From the NCBI RefSeq assembly GCF_007678255.1, contig NZ_VEED01000005.1, positions 248,001-312,000 of the forward strand: a DNA stretch of 64,000 nt. The letters run 5' to 3'. Source of the DNA: Bacillus sp. X1(2014) (GTDB lineage: Bacteria; Bacillota; Bacilli; Bacillales_B; DSM-18226). The notes below the pieces were generated by a model. It did not search any database. It was not told where the DNA came from and saw only the letters and a program-made list of their open reading frames with translations. The position numbers and the translations under genes were made by a program. Shown one piece after another: positions 8,179-18,600 of the stretch (the first letter of the stretch is position 1; every line of letters begins with the position of its first letter).

Positions 8179-9487
8179 CTGTATTTTTCGCCGCCTGGTT
8201 TATGATAATGGTACATAATCCAAGGTAGAACCAGAGGTATCTCCAATGTAGGGTATCTAAAAAGATGCTGTTGATAATCATGCCTATAAACACTGATAAA
8301 AATAAATAAACAGGCAAATTCCAAACTTCCTTTTTGCGATAATGAATAAGCAGAATGAAAATATAAAGAATTATCCCGAGAAAGGCTATGAACGCAATCC
8401 ACCCATTTTCAGCTATGATTCGAACAAATAAATTATGTGTAGCATAGCCAAAGTAATATTCAAATTGACCTGGACCAATACCAAATAAGTGAGTAGACCC
8501 GACGATGATCCCTTGACGCTGATAATAAAACCGGTCTGAATCATAAGTTTGTAGTATTTCATTAGAACCTGAAAATCGAATCGATATATAGTGCATGATT
8601 GAATCACCTGCAGCGATCATAAAAACGACTGCTACAATTATCATTGGCAACAATAACATGGCATTTTGTCCGTACTTTTTCTTATAAAATATTGAATAAA
8701 AGAAGTAAATTAGTAGAACAATTGCTAAATTCAGCAGAGCGGCCCTCGACATAGATGCCAGTAACGTCAGAATCACAGTTCCCGCTAGGAAACAAAAGGC
8801 AAAATACTTGATTGAAAAGTAATGATAAGAAAAAGCCTTTTCAATAAGAATGGCGATTGCTAAGATTAGAAAGGGGGAGAAATCATTCGGATCTATAAAA
8901 AAACCTTGTGCACGAACCCCTTGAAACCATGTTCCAAGGTCACCTATGAAGCCTGCTTTCTGGAAAATTACCGCCAAGCAAGAAGTAAGGACAGTGGTTA
9001 TATACCCCCATATGATTGAACTAAATTCCTTTTTCGTTTGTATCGTAAGGGTCAGAAAATAAAAAATGGTTATCATAAAAAAGGTATGAATAAAGTAACT
9101 GAAAGCTAAGTGTACATCTTTACTACTTAGAACAGAAAGCAAGGAAACAACAATAAAGAGAAGTAATGAATAATTTAAGAAACGTATTTCTTTTGCTACT
9201 CTAAGTTTCTGTTTTTTCCATATAAAAAAAATTCCTGCAACAATAACAAAAAGTAGATCAAATAGTTTTATGGATGTATTCATGATCCCGAAACTACAAA
9301 AAAGTAAAAATAGAGACAATGCCCCTCCGTTTACAAAACTATAATAGATGAAAATAGGTAGGCAGATGAGACCAAGAAGTAGTACCCCTTCTTGAATATT
9401 TAAAGGATACATGAAAAGGGAGAGCAGAACCCCGATACAGGAGCTAAACAATGTTGTAAAGAATAAATACATGCTCCGTTTGCCCAT
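8162..9487 (-). CDS. O-antigen ligase/polymerase family membrane protein (Wzy-like)
   Basis: 441 residues, start ATG 9487 with GGAGGAGG 6-7 nt upstream. It has about ten to twelve hydrophobic helices and a larger extracytoplasmic loop after about residue 270 that carries YYQRQGIIVGSTHLFGIGPG and YATHNLFVRIIAENG. These are typical of the Wzy_C/O-antigen ligase family (an Arg-rich loop and the HNxx motif). It would polymerise lipid-linked repeat units on the outer membrane face. It is the last gene of the five-gene minus-strand operon, 27 bp after the flippase. Specificity for a given glycan cannot be read. Confidence 0.85.
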   Translation of the reverse strand: MGKRSMYLFFTTLFSSCIGVLLSLFMYPLNIQEGVLLLGLICLPIFIYYSFVNGGALSLFLLFCSFGIMNTSIKLFDLLFVIVAGIFFIWKKQKLRVAKEIRFLNYSLLLFIVVSLLSVLSSKDVHLAFSYFIHTFFMITIFYFLTLTIQTKKEFSSIIWGYITTVLTSCLAVIFQKAGFIGDLGTWFQGVRAQGFFIDPNDFSPFLILAIAILIEKAFSYHYFSIKYFAFCFLAGTVILTLLASMSRAALLNLAIVLLIYFFYSIFYKKKYGQNAMLLLPMIIVAVVFMIAAGDSIMHYISIRFSGSNEILQTYDSDRFYYQRQGIIVGSTHLFGIGPGQFEYYFGYATHNLFVRIIAENGWIAFIAFLGIILYIFILLIHYRKKEVWNLPVYLFLSVFIGMIINSIFLDTLHWRYLWFYLGLCTIIINQAAKNTEKRGK

Positions 9488-9514
9488 TTATTTCCTCCTC
9501 CCCCGTATTCATGT

Positions 9515-10984
9515 CTAAGAAGTTATTTGCTTTAACGTATTTTTCCAAAAGATTAACACCAATCCAAAATAAATAAGAAAAAAAGGTAAACCCATGATCA
9601 TACTAATGAGTGGTGAAACATTATCTAGCAGTTTCATTTTAATTATTAATAACGGAATTGCAAGAAGTATAGCACCAAGAGAGACCTTAATTAATGTACT
9701 CCAAGGAATTTTCCATTTAATAAACTTTAAGGAAAAATAATAAAGTAATCCACAATAAATGATAAATCCAATCGATGTGGAGATCGCTGCCCCAATAAAT
9801 CCCCATAGAGGGATAAAATAAAGATTTAACACGAAATTTACAACTGCCGCTATGACAACAAAATAAAACATTTCTTTGGTTCTTTTAGAAATTTGATAAG
9901 TAAGCTGTCCGTATAGACCCAAATTCCATGCAAAGAAACCAAAGATAAGAATTGGAATAATAATTGCTCCCTTTGTAAACTGTCCACCTAGCAAGAGTTG
10001 ACCTACTTCACGGCTATAGATTGAAAAATATACACCAAAAGGAATCGAAATAATGATAAATAGACGAGTAAAACCAGCAATTCTCCGTTCAATCTGTCCC
10101 TTATGGAATTGTTCTTGAATTTCATTCATGATCATTGGCTGGATAGCAAAGAACAATGGATTACAAATTAAAGCGATCGCTTGAACAGCAATGGTAAAAT
10201 TGGCCGAGTAAATTCCTACTTCATTTGCGGTGCGAAAGTATTCAATCATAAAACGGTCTGTAAGGTTCATGATTGTTGTGCCTATATACCATCCAATTAA
10301 TGGAAATCCATACTTCCAAAAATTCATTGTAAACTCAATAAATGATTGTCTAGAATTTTTCATTTGAATAAACATTTTTTGTGTTTCTACATAACGGAGC
10401 ATTGGTATTGTTACTAAGAACTGTGCAAAAAAGGCACCCCAAATAAAGGAAATAGGTTTGAACGAGATACCCAGGACAAGGACCATAATAAAAACTAACT
10501 TTAAAATCGATTGTAGTACATTTAAATTACGGAAAGGCTTGGATAGTAAATCAGCTTGATATACCCCTCCTAAAACCATAAAGTAAATGGAACTTATGAT
10601 TAGTAGGACAGATGACCAATAGTAAGATTGATAGTGTATTAAAATTGAAGGTAAGAAAATATATAGAATACTTACCACCAGTAGAAAACCTAATGAAATG
10701 TAGAGCAGGAGGTGGTTAAGGTGGTGATTAAACTCTGTAATCGTCTTATTTTTACTATATTCTGGCCGGAACCGCTGTACTGATAATAGTATCCATTGTG
10801 CAAGAAAAGAGGAAAGAATTATGGTAGTATTTACAACGATAGTATAATCTCCATATTCTTTGGGTGAAAAAAAACGAGTAAAGACCATCAATAAGACAAT
10901 ATTAATCAGAGCAGGTGCCAGGAAAACGGGAATATAGATAATGGTATCCCGGCTAATCCGGCTATTTTTTATGATAGAAGACAT
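9515..10984 (-). CDS. Polysaccharide flippase (Wzx/MATE superfamily)
   Basis: 489 residues with about 12-14 membrane helices spread along the whole length, the usual size for Wzx-type translocases. Start ATG 10984 has AAGGGGAAG upstream. The internal region around TDRFMIEYFRTANEVGIYSANFTIA matches the oligosaccharide flippase family pattern (a charged helix with a DR pair). It should move undecaprenyl-linked repeat units across the membrane, feeding the polymerase encoded next (8162-9487). It follows the glycosyltransferase by 21 bp, in one operon. Confidence 0.88.
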   Translation of the reverse strand: MSSIIKNSRISRDTIIYIPVFLAPALINIVLLMVFTRFFSPKEYGDYTIVVNTTIILSSFLAQWILLSVQRFRPEYSKNKTITEFNHHLNHLLLYISLGFLLVVSILYIFLPSILIHYQSYYWSSVLLIISSIYFMVLGGVYQADLLSKPFRNLNVLQSILKLVFIMVLVLGISFKPISFIWGAFFAQFLVTIPMLRYVETQKMFIQMKNSRQSFIEFTMNFWKYGFPLIGWYIGTTIMNLTDRFMIEYFRTANEVGIYSANFTIAVQAIALICNPLFFAIQPMIMNEIQEQFHKGQIERRIAGFTRLFIIISIPFGVYFSIYSREVGQLLLGGQFTKGAIIIPILIFGFFAWNLGLYGQLTYQISKRTKEMFYFVVIAAVVNFVLNLYFIPLWGFIGAAISTSIGFIIYCGLLYYFSLKFIKWKIPWSTLIKVSLGAILLAIPLLIIKMKLLDNVSPLISMIMGLPFFLIYFGLVLIFWKNTLKQITS

Positions 10985-11005
10985 ACAGACTACTTCCCCT
11001 TAATG

Positions 11006-12124
11006 CTAGCTTTTATAAATCTCTATTGTTTCTAAACACATATGTTCCACCGTTACCATGTCAGCAAGGTTTAAAAAGTACCTGCCTAATTCCGTGCGAA
11101 GACTATCGTCTGTAAGAATGGACACCAGCTGTTGATACATAGCGTTATCATCATTTATTGGGACAAGAATATCCTTGTCGCCCTTTGGGTCCACTACTTC
11201 TTTTACACCGCCAACATCGGTGCTGACCACAGGCAGACCACGCCCACAGGCCTCGAGTAATACGTAAGGAAGCCCTTCTTTATGGGAAGTAATCACCATT
11301 GCATGCATCTGATCCATCCAATCATGAATAGAGGTCTGCATCCCCTTTAACTGGATGATGGACTGTAAGTTTCGTTTGTTTATCTCATTTTGATAATAAT
11401 TAAACAAGGGACCATCACCAAGTATCCAGAACTCAACCTGGTCATTATTATGTTCCCTAAAGAGTGATGCTACACGCAACAGCATATCAATATTTTTTTC
11501 AGATGAAAAGCGGCCGACAAAGCCAACCACCTTTTTATCCGTTTTACGGAGTCTTTGCTGCTTATTCTCCCACTCAGTTAATGAGAGGATTGTGCTTTCA
11601 GGGATGCCATTATGGATGACAGTCATTTTTCCAGCATGAATCCCGTGGGCCTTTCCTTGTTGAAAATCATAGTTAGAAACCGTGATAATGTTGGTAGACA
11701 TCCAGCCGAAAATCTTCTCGAGTAAAAGGTAAAAGTGCTTTTTTTTCGTTGATAGGGTGGGGTCAGTGAAAACAAAGCCGTGTGCGGTATAGATGTTTTT
11801 CTTCACCCGATTGAGATAACCAGCAAATCTAGCGATAATTCCAGCCTTAGAACTATGAGAGTGAACCACATCATAGTTTCCTTTTTTAATGAAATGAAAA
11901 ACCCTCCATAACGCTTGAAGATCCTTCGAAAATTGAATCGTCCTCGGAATAGGGATGATGGTTGTTCCTATGTTTAGCCTAGCTAACTCCTGTTTGAGAG
12001 GACCATCCTCACCTAAAACAACATGGACATCATGACCATGCTTGGAAAACCATTCAGAAAGATATAGTAGATGGTTTTGAGCTCCGCCAATATCTGCGCC
12101 TGTAATAACATAGAGGATTTTCAT
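11006..12124 (-). CDS. Glycosyltransferase family 4
   Basis: 372 residues with GT-B fold features. The N-terminal domain opens with MKILYVITGADIGGAQNHLL, the classical nucleotide-sugar GT4 opening. The C-terminal domain has VGFVGRFSSEKNIDMLL and the family motif SHKEGLPYVLLEACGRGLPV with the paired glutamates (EGLPYVLLE). The start ATG directly follows the stop of the preceding gene (TAAATG), so translation is coupled. It adds a sugar to the lipid-linked repeat unit on the cytoplasmic side; donor and linkage cannot be predicted. Confidence 0.88.
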   Translation of the reverse strand: MKILYVITGADIGGAQNHLLYLSEWFSKHGHDVHVVLGEDGPLKQELARLNIGTTIIPIPRTIQFSKDLQALWRVFHFIKKGNYDVVHSHSSKAGIIARFAGYLNRVKKNIYTAHGFVFTDPTLSTKKKHFYLLLEKIFGWMSTNIITVSNYDFQQGKAHGIHAGKMTVIHNGIPESTILSLTEWENKQQRLRKTDKKVVGFVGRFSSEKNIDMLLRVASLFREHNNDQVEFWILGDGPLFNYYQNEINKRNLQSIIQLKGMQTSIHDWMDQMHAMVITSHKEGLPYVLLEACGRGLPVVSTDVGGVKEVVDPKGDKDILVPINDDNAMYQQLVSILTDDSLRTELGRYFLNLADMVTVEHMCLETIEIYKS

Positions 12125-13255
12125 TTATGAAACGGTGTGGATCACACCTGCAACTCCTTTTATAAATGATTCTTTCGTAAAATATTCTTCATACCTTTTT
12201 CGGGCCTCCTGACCCATACGTAGACATATAGACGGATTGTCTATGAGGACCTTTAGTCGTTCAACCAGTTCCTCCACACTATCGGGATTAATGATAAACC
12301 CTGTTTTTCCATCCACGATTACCTCTGGTACCCCGCCGACATTGGTTGAAATCGTTGGCAGACCTAAGGCCATTGCTTCAATGATCGAAAGCGGCATGCC
12401 TTCTGTGTCTGAGGGCAAAATAAACACATCGGAAGCGAGTAGAGGTTCCCACGGATTTTCTAACCATCCTAAAAAAGAAACCTCGTTTGAAATCTGATAG
12501 TGCTTCACAAGTCCATGTAAGTTATCTTTATATTCATCGTTATGCCATGGGGGTTTCTCTCCAATGATGTTTAACTGAACTTTAAGCCCTTGTTTCATCA
12601 GTTCTGCACAAGCTTTTATGGCGAGGTCCTGTCTTTTTCCTTCTATCAAGGTACCGACCATACTAACAGTAAAAATCGGATTAGTTTTCTTTCGGTTATG
12701 ATTTACCAGTTTAACCCCATTGTGCACGACGATGAACTTTCCCTTCTGTTTAGGAAAAATCGCTCCATACTTATCTGATAAGGCATGGGAAACGACAATA
12801 ATTTTATCCGCTGCAGTTACTGCCACTTTTCCTAAAAGATTATTCAGTTGTTCTTCTCCATGGATATGCCAAATGACCTTTCGTCCTAGCAGTCTTGCTA
12901 ACCAGCCAATAATTAACTGGGAACGGAATTGACTTGTATAGACAAGGTCAATCCGATGACGAAGGATAAAGGAAAGAACATTAAAAAGGTGGGGGAGTAT
13001 ATTCACTAATTGAGAAAATAAAAAAAGAAATCCAGTTTTGACTTGTCCTTTTCGAACCTTATTTACGGCTTGATTAATAGGAAGCAGTGTAACTGTTTTT
13101 CCTTGGGCTTTTACTCTACTGTTCATGGGTCCGTCTGTTGAAGTCAAAAAGAAGGTTTCCATTGACTCCTGTTCAAGGGCAACGAGAAGCTCGAGTTCGC
13201 ATTTTTGAGCTCCTCCCCATTCAGGCCGGCTTTCATAAAAAAGTATCCGTTTCAC
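12125..13255 (-). CDS. Glycosyltransferase family 4
   Basis: 376 residues, GT-B fold. It opens with ILFYESRPEWGGAQKCELEL. The acceptor domain is followed by VSMVGTLIEGKRQDLAIKA and the donor motif PSDTEGMPLSIIEAMALGLP with its two conserved Glu residues. Start GTG 13255 lies 4 nt after the preceding stop, with AAAGGATGG about 11 nt upstream inside that gene. It probably acts second in repeat-unit assembly after the initiating transferase. Donor unknown. Confidence 0.88.
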   Translation of the reverse strand: MKRILFYESRPEWGGAQKCELELLVALEQESMETFFLTSTDGPMNSRVKAQGKTVTLLPINQAVNKVRKGQVKTGFLFLFSQLVNILPHLFNVLSFILRHRIDLVYTSQFRSQLIIGWLARLLGRKVIWHIHGEEQLNNLLGKVAVTAADKIIVVSHALSDKYGAIFPKQKGKFIVVHNGVKLVNHNRKKTNPIFTVSMVGTLIEGKRQDLAIKACAELMKQGLKVQLNIIGEKPPWHNDEYKDNLHGLVKHYQISNEVSFLGWLENPWEPLLASDVFILPSDTEGMPLSIIEAMALGLPTISTNVGGVPEVIVDGKTGFIINPDSVEELVERLKVLIDNPSICLRMGQEARKRYEEYFTKESFIKGVAGVIHTVS

Positions 13256-13259
13256 TTAT

Positions 13260-13889
13260 TTATCGCCATCCTTTTGCGAACAAAATAACTGGGATTGATT
13301 TCATAATAATCTTTAAATCTAGCGATATTGAAAAATTGCTAATATAGAATAAATCTAGAGCTAATTTCTCTTTATGATCGAGGTCATAGCCGCCGTTAAT
13401 TTGCGCCCATCCGGTAATCCCTGGCTTCACTAGAAGTCGGTTACGAAAATCCGGAAGATCTTTTTCAAAGTCTTCAATGAAGATTAATCGTTCAGGGCGT
13501 GGGCCTATCAGCGACATTTCACCGCGCAGAATATTAATAAATTGAGGGATTTCATCAATGCGGTATTTCCGTAAGTAACGTCCTACTCTAGTAATCCTAG
13601 AATCATTTTCGTTTGCCCACTGGGGACCATTCTTCTCTGCGTCACTTCGCATCGTCCGGAACTTTATAATGAAAAAGGGTTTTCCGTTAACCCCAATTCG
13701 CTCTTGTTGATAAAAGACAGGTCCTGGTGAGTCAATTTTCAGGAGTACTGCAACAACAACAAAAATTGGGGAAAGAATAAATAAGGCACCAAGACTAAAA
13801 ATAGAATCTAATATTTGCTTGAAAATATAATAAACTGGTTTGGTTTTATTGTTTTCTATCACTAAGATTGGATCAATTGCAGGCTTCAT
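13260..13889 (-). CDS. Initiating sugar-phosphate transferase (bacterial sugar transferase, WbaP/PssY type)
   Basis: About 209 residues. Start ATG 13889 has AAGGG 8 nt upstream; GTG 13898 in frame is too close. One N-terminal membrane helix (about residues 22-45, LDSIFSLGALFILSPIFVVV) precedes the catalytic core. The core has PGPVFYQQERIG, FRTMRSDAE, the DEIPQFINILRGEMSLIGPR block and KPGITGWAQINGG, all hallmarks of the family. It transfers hexose-1-phosphate from a UDP-sugar to undecaprenyl phosphate and so starts the repeat unit. It is the short single-helix form. First gene of the minus-strand operon; no clear promoter motif was picked out in the AT-rich region upstream. Confidence 0.92.
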   Translation of the reverse strand: MKPAIDPILVIENNKTKPVYYIFKQILDSIFSLGALFILSPIFVVVAVLLKIDSPGPVFYQQERIGVNGKPFFIIKFRTMRSDAEKNGPQWANENDSRITRVGRYLRKYRIDEIPQFINILRGEMSLIGPRPERLIFIEDFEKDLPDFRNRLLVKPGITGWAQINGGYDLDHKEKLALDLFYISNFSISLDLKIIMKSIPVILFAKGWR

Positions 13890-14071
13890 CTCACTCACCC
13901 TTATAATTAATAGTTAAAGGCATATTTTTTGACAATTATATTTTTTTATAAATTATATTACAAAAGAACTAGCTTATCTATATACAAATGTAACCGGTTA
14001 TAAATTTTGCAGGCAAAAATGCATGCTGACAAGTCGTTTAACGTATGTAGGTAATTAGTTCCAATAGGGAA

Positions 14072-14119
14072 AAGGGATTGTCCACCCACCATTTACAAGT
14101 TGGGCTAAGACAATCCCTT
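14072..14119. terminator. Terminator of the HupE-like gene
   Basis: AAGGGATTGTC and GACAATCCCTT form the outer stem, CCCA/TGGG an inner one. On the minus strand it follows the stop at 14130 and runs into CCCTTTTCCC. Confidence 0.7.
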
Positions 14120-14129
14120 CGTATCTTTA

Positions 14130-15338
14130 CTATAGAAAGAGCCGTTCCACGAGCCAAATTGCCCCTAAAGCCACAATTGCATATGAACCATAGGTGACGA
14201 TTTTTTTTGAGTTTCTTAGTTTGAACATAAATGATAAAATTGGCAGCAACAGTAGGACAAGTAAAAGCTGCACCGTTTCGATCCCGAGATTGAAATTAAG
14301 CAATGCGACGGCGAGATGACTTTTGGGAATCGACATTTCGCGAAGTATACTGGCGAAACCAAGTCCATGAATTAAACCGAACAAGAAGGTGATACTCCAA
14401 CGGCGGCGGATTTCTTTTCTGAAAATATTTTCTGCGGCGACATAACAAATACTAAAAGCAATCGTTGCCTCGACAAATCGAGAGGGCAGTGTCACCCAGC
14501 CTAATACGGCCATGCTAAGGGTAATACTGTGTGCAATCGTGAAAGAGGTGACTATGGCTGCATATTGCTTAAAGGTTTGCTTCCGCAATAACAAGGCAAA
14601 TAGAAATAATAAATGGTCATAACCAGTTATAATGTGCAAGGTTCCCAGTTTGAAAAAAGAAAACCAGGAAGAGGTTGATGACTTCCCCACTGGATTTGCT
14701 GCCTCAGGTTGTTTCTCAACAGGTTCTTGCTGGATCGTCGGACCTTGTCCCTGTTCTTGCTGGACCTCAGTTAAAAGAATCGTCCAAGTCCGTTCCTGCC
14801 CTTGTAGTACAGCTTCACTAGATTGGTCCATATAAGATGCAGAAATTAAATCAACATAATTCGTTCCTGTATCTTTAAAATAAAAGCCATCATTATAAAC
14901 GATCGTGTCTCCAGCCGAAAAGGCCGAAAAGGTCATGGTTGTGGAAAGAAACTCTTTATTTTCCTTTTTAACCAGCTTCATTGTCCCCACTGTAGGAGTT
15001 ACTTCTTTGTTGTTCCTGTCCAATGTCAAACCTTCAGTAATTAATTCCTCAATATGATGTCTATTTTTTTCTATTTCAGATTTTTCAAGTACCCAGTTTT
15101 TATTTAGGTCAATATCGGGTAATAGTTCTATAAGGGATAAAGTATCAAGAGTAAAGACCAATTCAGTTTTCTTTTCAGCCATCGTTATTTTTGTATAACT
15201 AGCACTATATGCATGGGCATTGGCGAGTTTCGGGAAACAAATTAGGGTAATAAGAAGGATGGATAAAAAACTACAGAAATAACGGTTTCTATCAAAAAAA
15301 CTCATATTTCGTCGAATTTTGTATGAAAATGAAAGCAC
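14130..15338 (-). CDS. HupE/UreJ-like membrane protein with an extracytoplasmic N-domain
   Basis: About 402 residues. GTG 15338 is preferred because AGGAGGT lies 5 nt upstream; upstream codons in the frame lack a ribosome site. An N-terminal signal helix ends near ANAHAYSAS. An extracytoplasmic domain follows, with an EF-hand-like loop (DLNKNWVLEKSE, residues matching positions 1, 3, 5, 9 and 12). A Gln/Glu/Pro linker leads to a C-terminal HupE/UreJ-like domain of six to seven helices. That domain has the family signatures HIITGYDHLLFLFALLL, FTIAHSITLSMAVLG and FGLIHGLGFA, with His residues that could bind nickel or another metal. HupE/UreJ proteins are thought to be metal permeases; this long form is often called HupE/UreJ_2. 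Substrate unknown. Transcribed alone, divergently from the 2119-residue protein gene. Confidence 0.75.
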   Translation of the reverse strand: MLSFSYKIRRNMSFFDRNRYFCSFLSILLITLICFPKLANAHAYSASYTKITMAEKKTELVFTLDTLSLIELLPDIDLNKNWVLEKSEIEKNRHHIEELITEGLTLDRNNKEVTPTVGTMKLVKKENKEFLSTTMTFSAFSAGDTIVYNDGFYFKDTGTNYVDLISASYMDQSSEAVLQGQERTWTILLTEVQQEQGQGPTIQQEPVEKQPEAANPVGKSSTSSWFSFFKLGTLHIITGYDHLLFLFALLLRKQTFKQYAAIVTSFTIAHSITLSMAVLGWVTLPSRFVEATIAFSICYVAAENIFRKEIRRRWSITFLFGLIHGLGFASILREMSIPKSHLAVALLNFNLGIETVQLLLVLLLLPILSFMFKLRNSKKIVTYGSYAIVALGAIWLVERLFL

Positions 15339-15612
15339 AATGAACCTCCTGGATATTATTTTAAAATAATTAGCGGAATTTACCAAAATTGTTAATAAGG
15401 GCAAAACCTCCTTAATATAATCACATTTTATCCCTATTTGTATACAGTATTGAAAATTATTTTGGCTATTTAGAAATAATTGTATAAATATTTCTGTATC
15501 AAAAGTACTGAAAATTTTGTAGAATTGTAGAGTGATATAATACCTTGGTGTGAAAGCAATGTAAGCGTTTTTTACTAGGGTAAATGAAATTACTACAAAG
15601 GGTGGTAGATGG

Positions 15613-18600
15613 ATGAAAGATAGACATAGGAAGTTTAAGCGCTGGACAAGCACGTCTATGGCAGCACTTCTCTTGGTCAGTACCTTTTTGCCAAGTGGTC
15701 TAATTACTAGGGCACATGCAGATATGGCTGATCATATCGTTATCTCCCAGGTTTTTGGTGGCGGGGGTAATGGTTCAGGTAGTACAGCAGCTCCATATAA
15801 TAAAGATTTTATTGAGCTTTATAATCCGACTGATCAACCAGTTGATCTAACAGGATGGTCTGTTCAATATGCCTCATCAGGGGGAACGGGTTGGACACCA
15901 ACTCCATTAGCTGGAATAATTCCAGCCCATGGGTATTACCTAATTTCGGAAGGTGGCGGTGCATCAGGGGTAAATCTTCCAACTCCTGAAGCTTCAGGTG
16001 CGATTGCCATGTCCGGTACTGCTGGTAAGGTTGCTTTATTTAAAGATAAAACCACAGCAGCTTCAGGTGCTAAACCAATTGAAGCAGTAGATTTCGTCGG
16101 TTTCGGAACTGCGACTGCTTTTGAAGGATCTGGCCCAACAAAAGCTCCATCCAATACTACAAGCGTCCAACGTCGTCCATATGCAAACACGGATCCAGCG
16201 CCTGGTAAAGGAAATGCTTGGGATACAGACGATAACGCAGCAGACTTTTATGTAGGACCAGTCGCTGCACCAAGAAACACAGCAAGCACTCCTGAAGCCC
16301 CAATGGTTCCAGTGATTAGTTTGCAGCCAAAAGGAAATACGATTCAATTTTTACAACAACAGGATAATGCAGTAACAGTTAAAGGTGGAGCCCTAGCTGC
16401 AGAACCTGGCTCAACTGTGAAGGTATATGAAACAGCAGCAAAGGGAACAGCCCTTGGCACAGCTACAGCAACAGCTGACGGTTCCTTTGAAATCAGCTTC
16501 ACAGAAACTACAGCGCTTCCATCTGTTTATGTGTCAGCTAAACAAGGCGATATGGACGAAAGTGCGGCTATTCAAATTGATGTAGCCAAAGCATCATCAA
16601 ATGTTGCTGTTGATAAATTAAACTACATGGTAACAAGTGGTACAGGTACATTAATCGGTAATGCAGCTGCAGCAATTAAGGATTCAATCATCAAGGTATA
16701 TCCAAATGAATCAGCAAATGCATCTGAACTTCTGGCAACTGCAACAGCAGGGGCAACAGGAGATTTTAATATTAAAATTAACAACAATGCTCCTGATAAA
16801 GTGTATGTAACACAGCAAACAAGCACAACCAAAGGGATCATGCTTCCAAGTGCTCCTGTATCAATTGAGAAAGCAGTATTAACTACAATCACTCCACTTA
16901 ACGAAGTGAAAGCAACGGACTCAAAAGGGATTTTAACGAACCTAAACGGGTTCTTCACAGTGGAAGGTGTAGTAACGATTCAAAACGGTATTCTTGGTAC
17001 GCAGAAAAATAACTTCTATATCCAAGATGCAACTGGCGGTATCAATGTTTTTGGAAGTTTTGATTCGGGTCTTACCGTTCAGCGCGGTGACAAGTTACGC
17101 GTAACAGGTAAAGTCATTGTTTATAACGGTATGACTGAGTTTGAACCAACCGCGATTCAAAAACTTGAAGAAGGCCAGGCCCTTCCAACCGTTAAAGACA
17201 TCACTATTCTTGATTTAAATACGTTTGCAACAGCTGAACCGCTTGAAGGAAGCTTAGTTTCAGTAACAGGTAAAGTTTCAGCAGTAGCAGCAACAGGTGC
17301 CAATTATAACGTAACCTTAGTGGATGAAAATACAAAAGCCACTACAATCCGTGTAATGGGTGCTACTGGCATCAAACCAGATACAGATTTAGTCATCGGT
17401 AAAAGCTATACGATTACAGGTATCGTTGGACAATACACAACGAATGCCACTCATGTAAATGGATATCAAGTATTCCCACGTGATGTGAAAGATATTGCTT
17501 CGATTTTAGGAATCTCACACACTGCATTAACAGAAGTGTATAAAGGTACAAATGTTGAATTCGTTGCCAATGCTGATGGTGCAGAAGCAGTAACTGTGTA
17601 CTATCGTGCAAAGGGAGCAACTGATTATACTTCATTAGTAATGGGGAATGACAGCAATGGTCGTTACACAGCAACATTGGATACAGCGAATGTTCCAGTA
17701 AATGGCTTTGAGTACTATATCGAAGCAAAAGCTGGTACAAAGGTACAGTCCACTGGTACAAGTGCAGCACCGTATGCAGTCTCTTTAATTGAGGATACAA
17801 CTGGTCCAGCATTCAGCGGAGAGACACCTCAAAAAGATGCAAAGGTAGAAACGCCCCATCCAGAAATTACAGCTTTAATTAATGACCCTAGTGGTGTCGA
17901 TGAAGCATCCGTTCAACTTTGGTTAGATGGCAAAGAACTGAAGTCTCCAGAGGCTGCCATTACAAGAATGCAGGTAAAATATACACCAACAGAAGATCTT
18001 TCAATTGGTGTTCATACAGTTAAAGTATCTGCAGCTGACTTAAAAGGAAATACGAATACAAAAGAGTGGACATTTGAAATTGTTCCTCGTTTTGATGGCG
18101 GGAACCACTATCGTGGAACAACACACAACCACACCAACATCTCACATGATGGTGCAGGTACACCAGAAGATGCATTAAAAGCAGGTCAAAAATATAATTA
18201 CGACTGGTTTGCCTTCTCAGATCACTCGCACGATATTGATCCTGAAAAATTAGGAACAGATACAGTCAATCGTAAAGCAAAAGATGGCACAACTGTCATG
18301 CAAGAACGTTCCGGTGGAACGCAGTGGCAAACAACGAAAGACCTTGCTACAAAATATACAAAGAATGGTGAATATGTTGTATTCCCAGCATTTGAAATGA
18401 CTTCAACCACATGGGGTCACTCAAACATCTTTGGAACAGAGAATTTTATCGACCGTAACATTAACGGGAAGCAATACCAAGACTTAAGTCAGTATTATGC
18501 ATGGGTATTAACGTATGACAATATCGTTGGTCAATTTAACCACCCTGATATGTCAGCCAATGCTTTTAATAACTTTAAACCATACAACAGCGATGTAGAT

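Noticed and set aside
15339..15653. N-terminal extension of the HupE-like protein by about 105 residues
   Set aside because: The open frame continues upstream, but the AGGAGGT and GTG at 15338 and the signal peptide define the start; the extension would overlap the promoter and start of the opposite gene.
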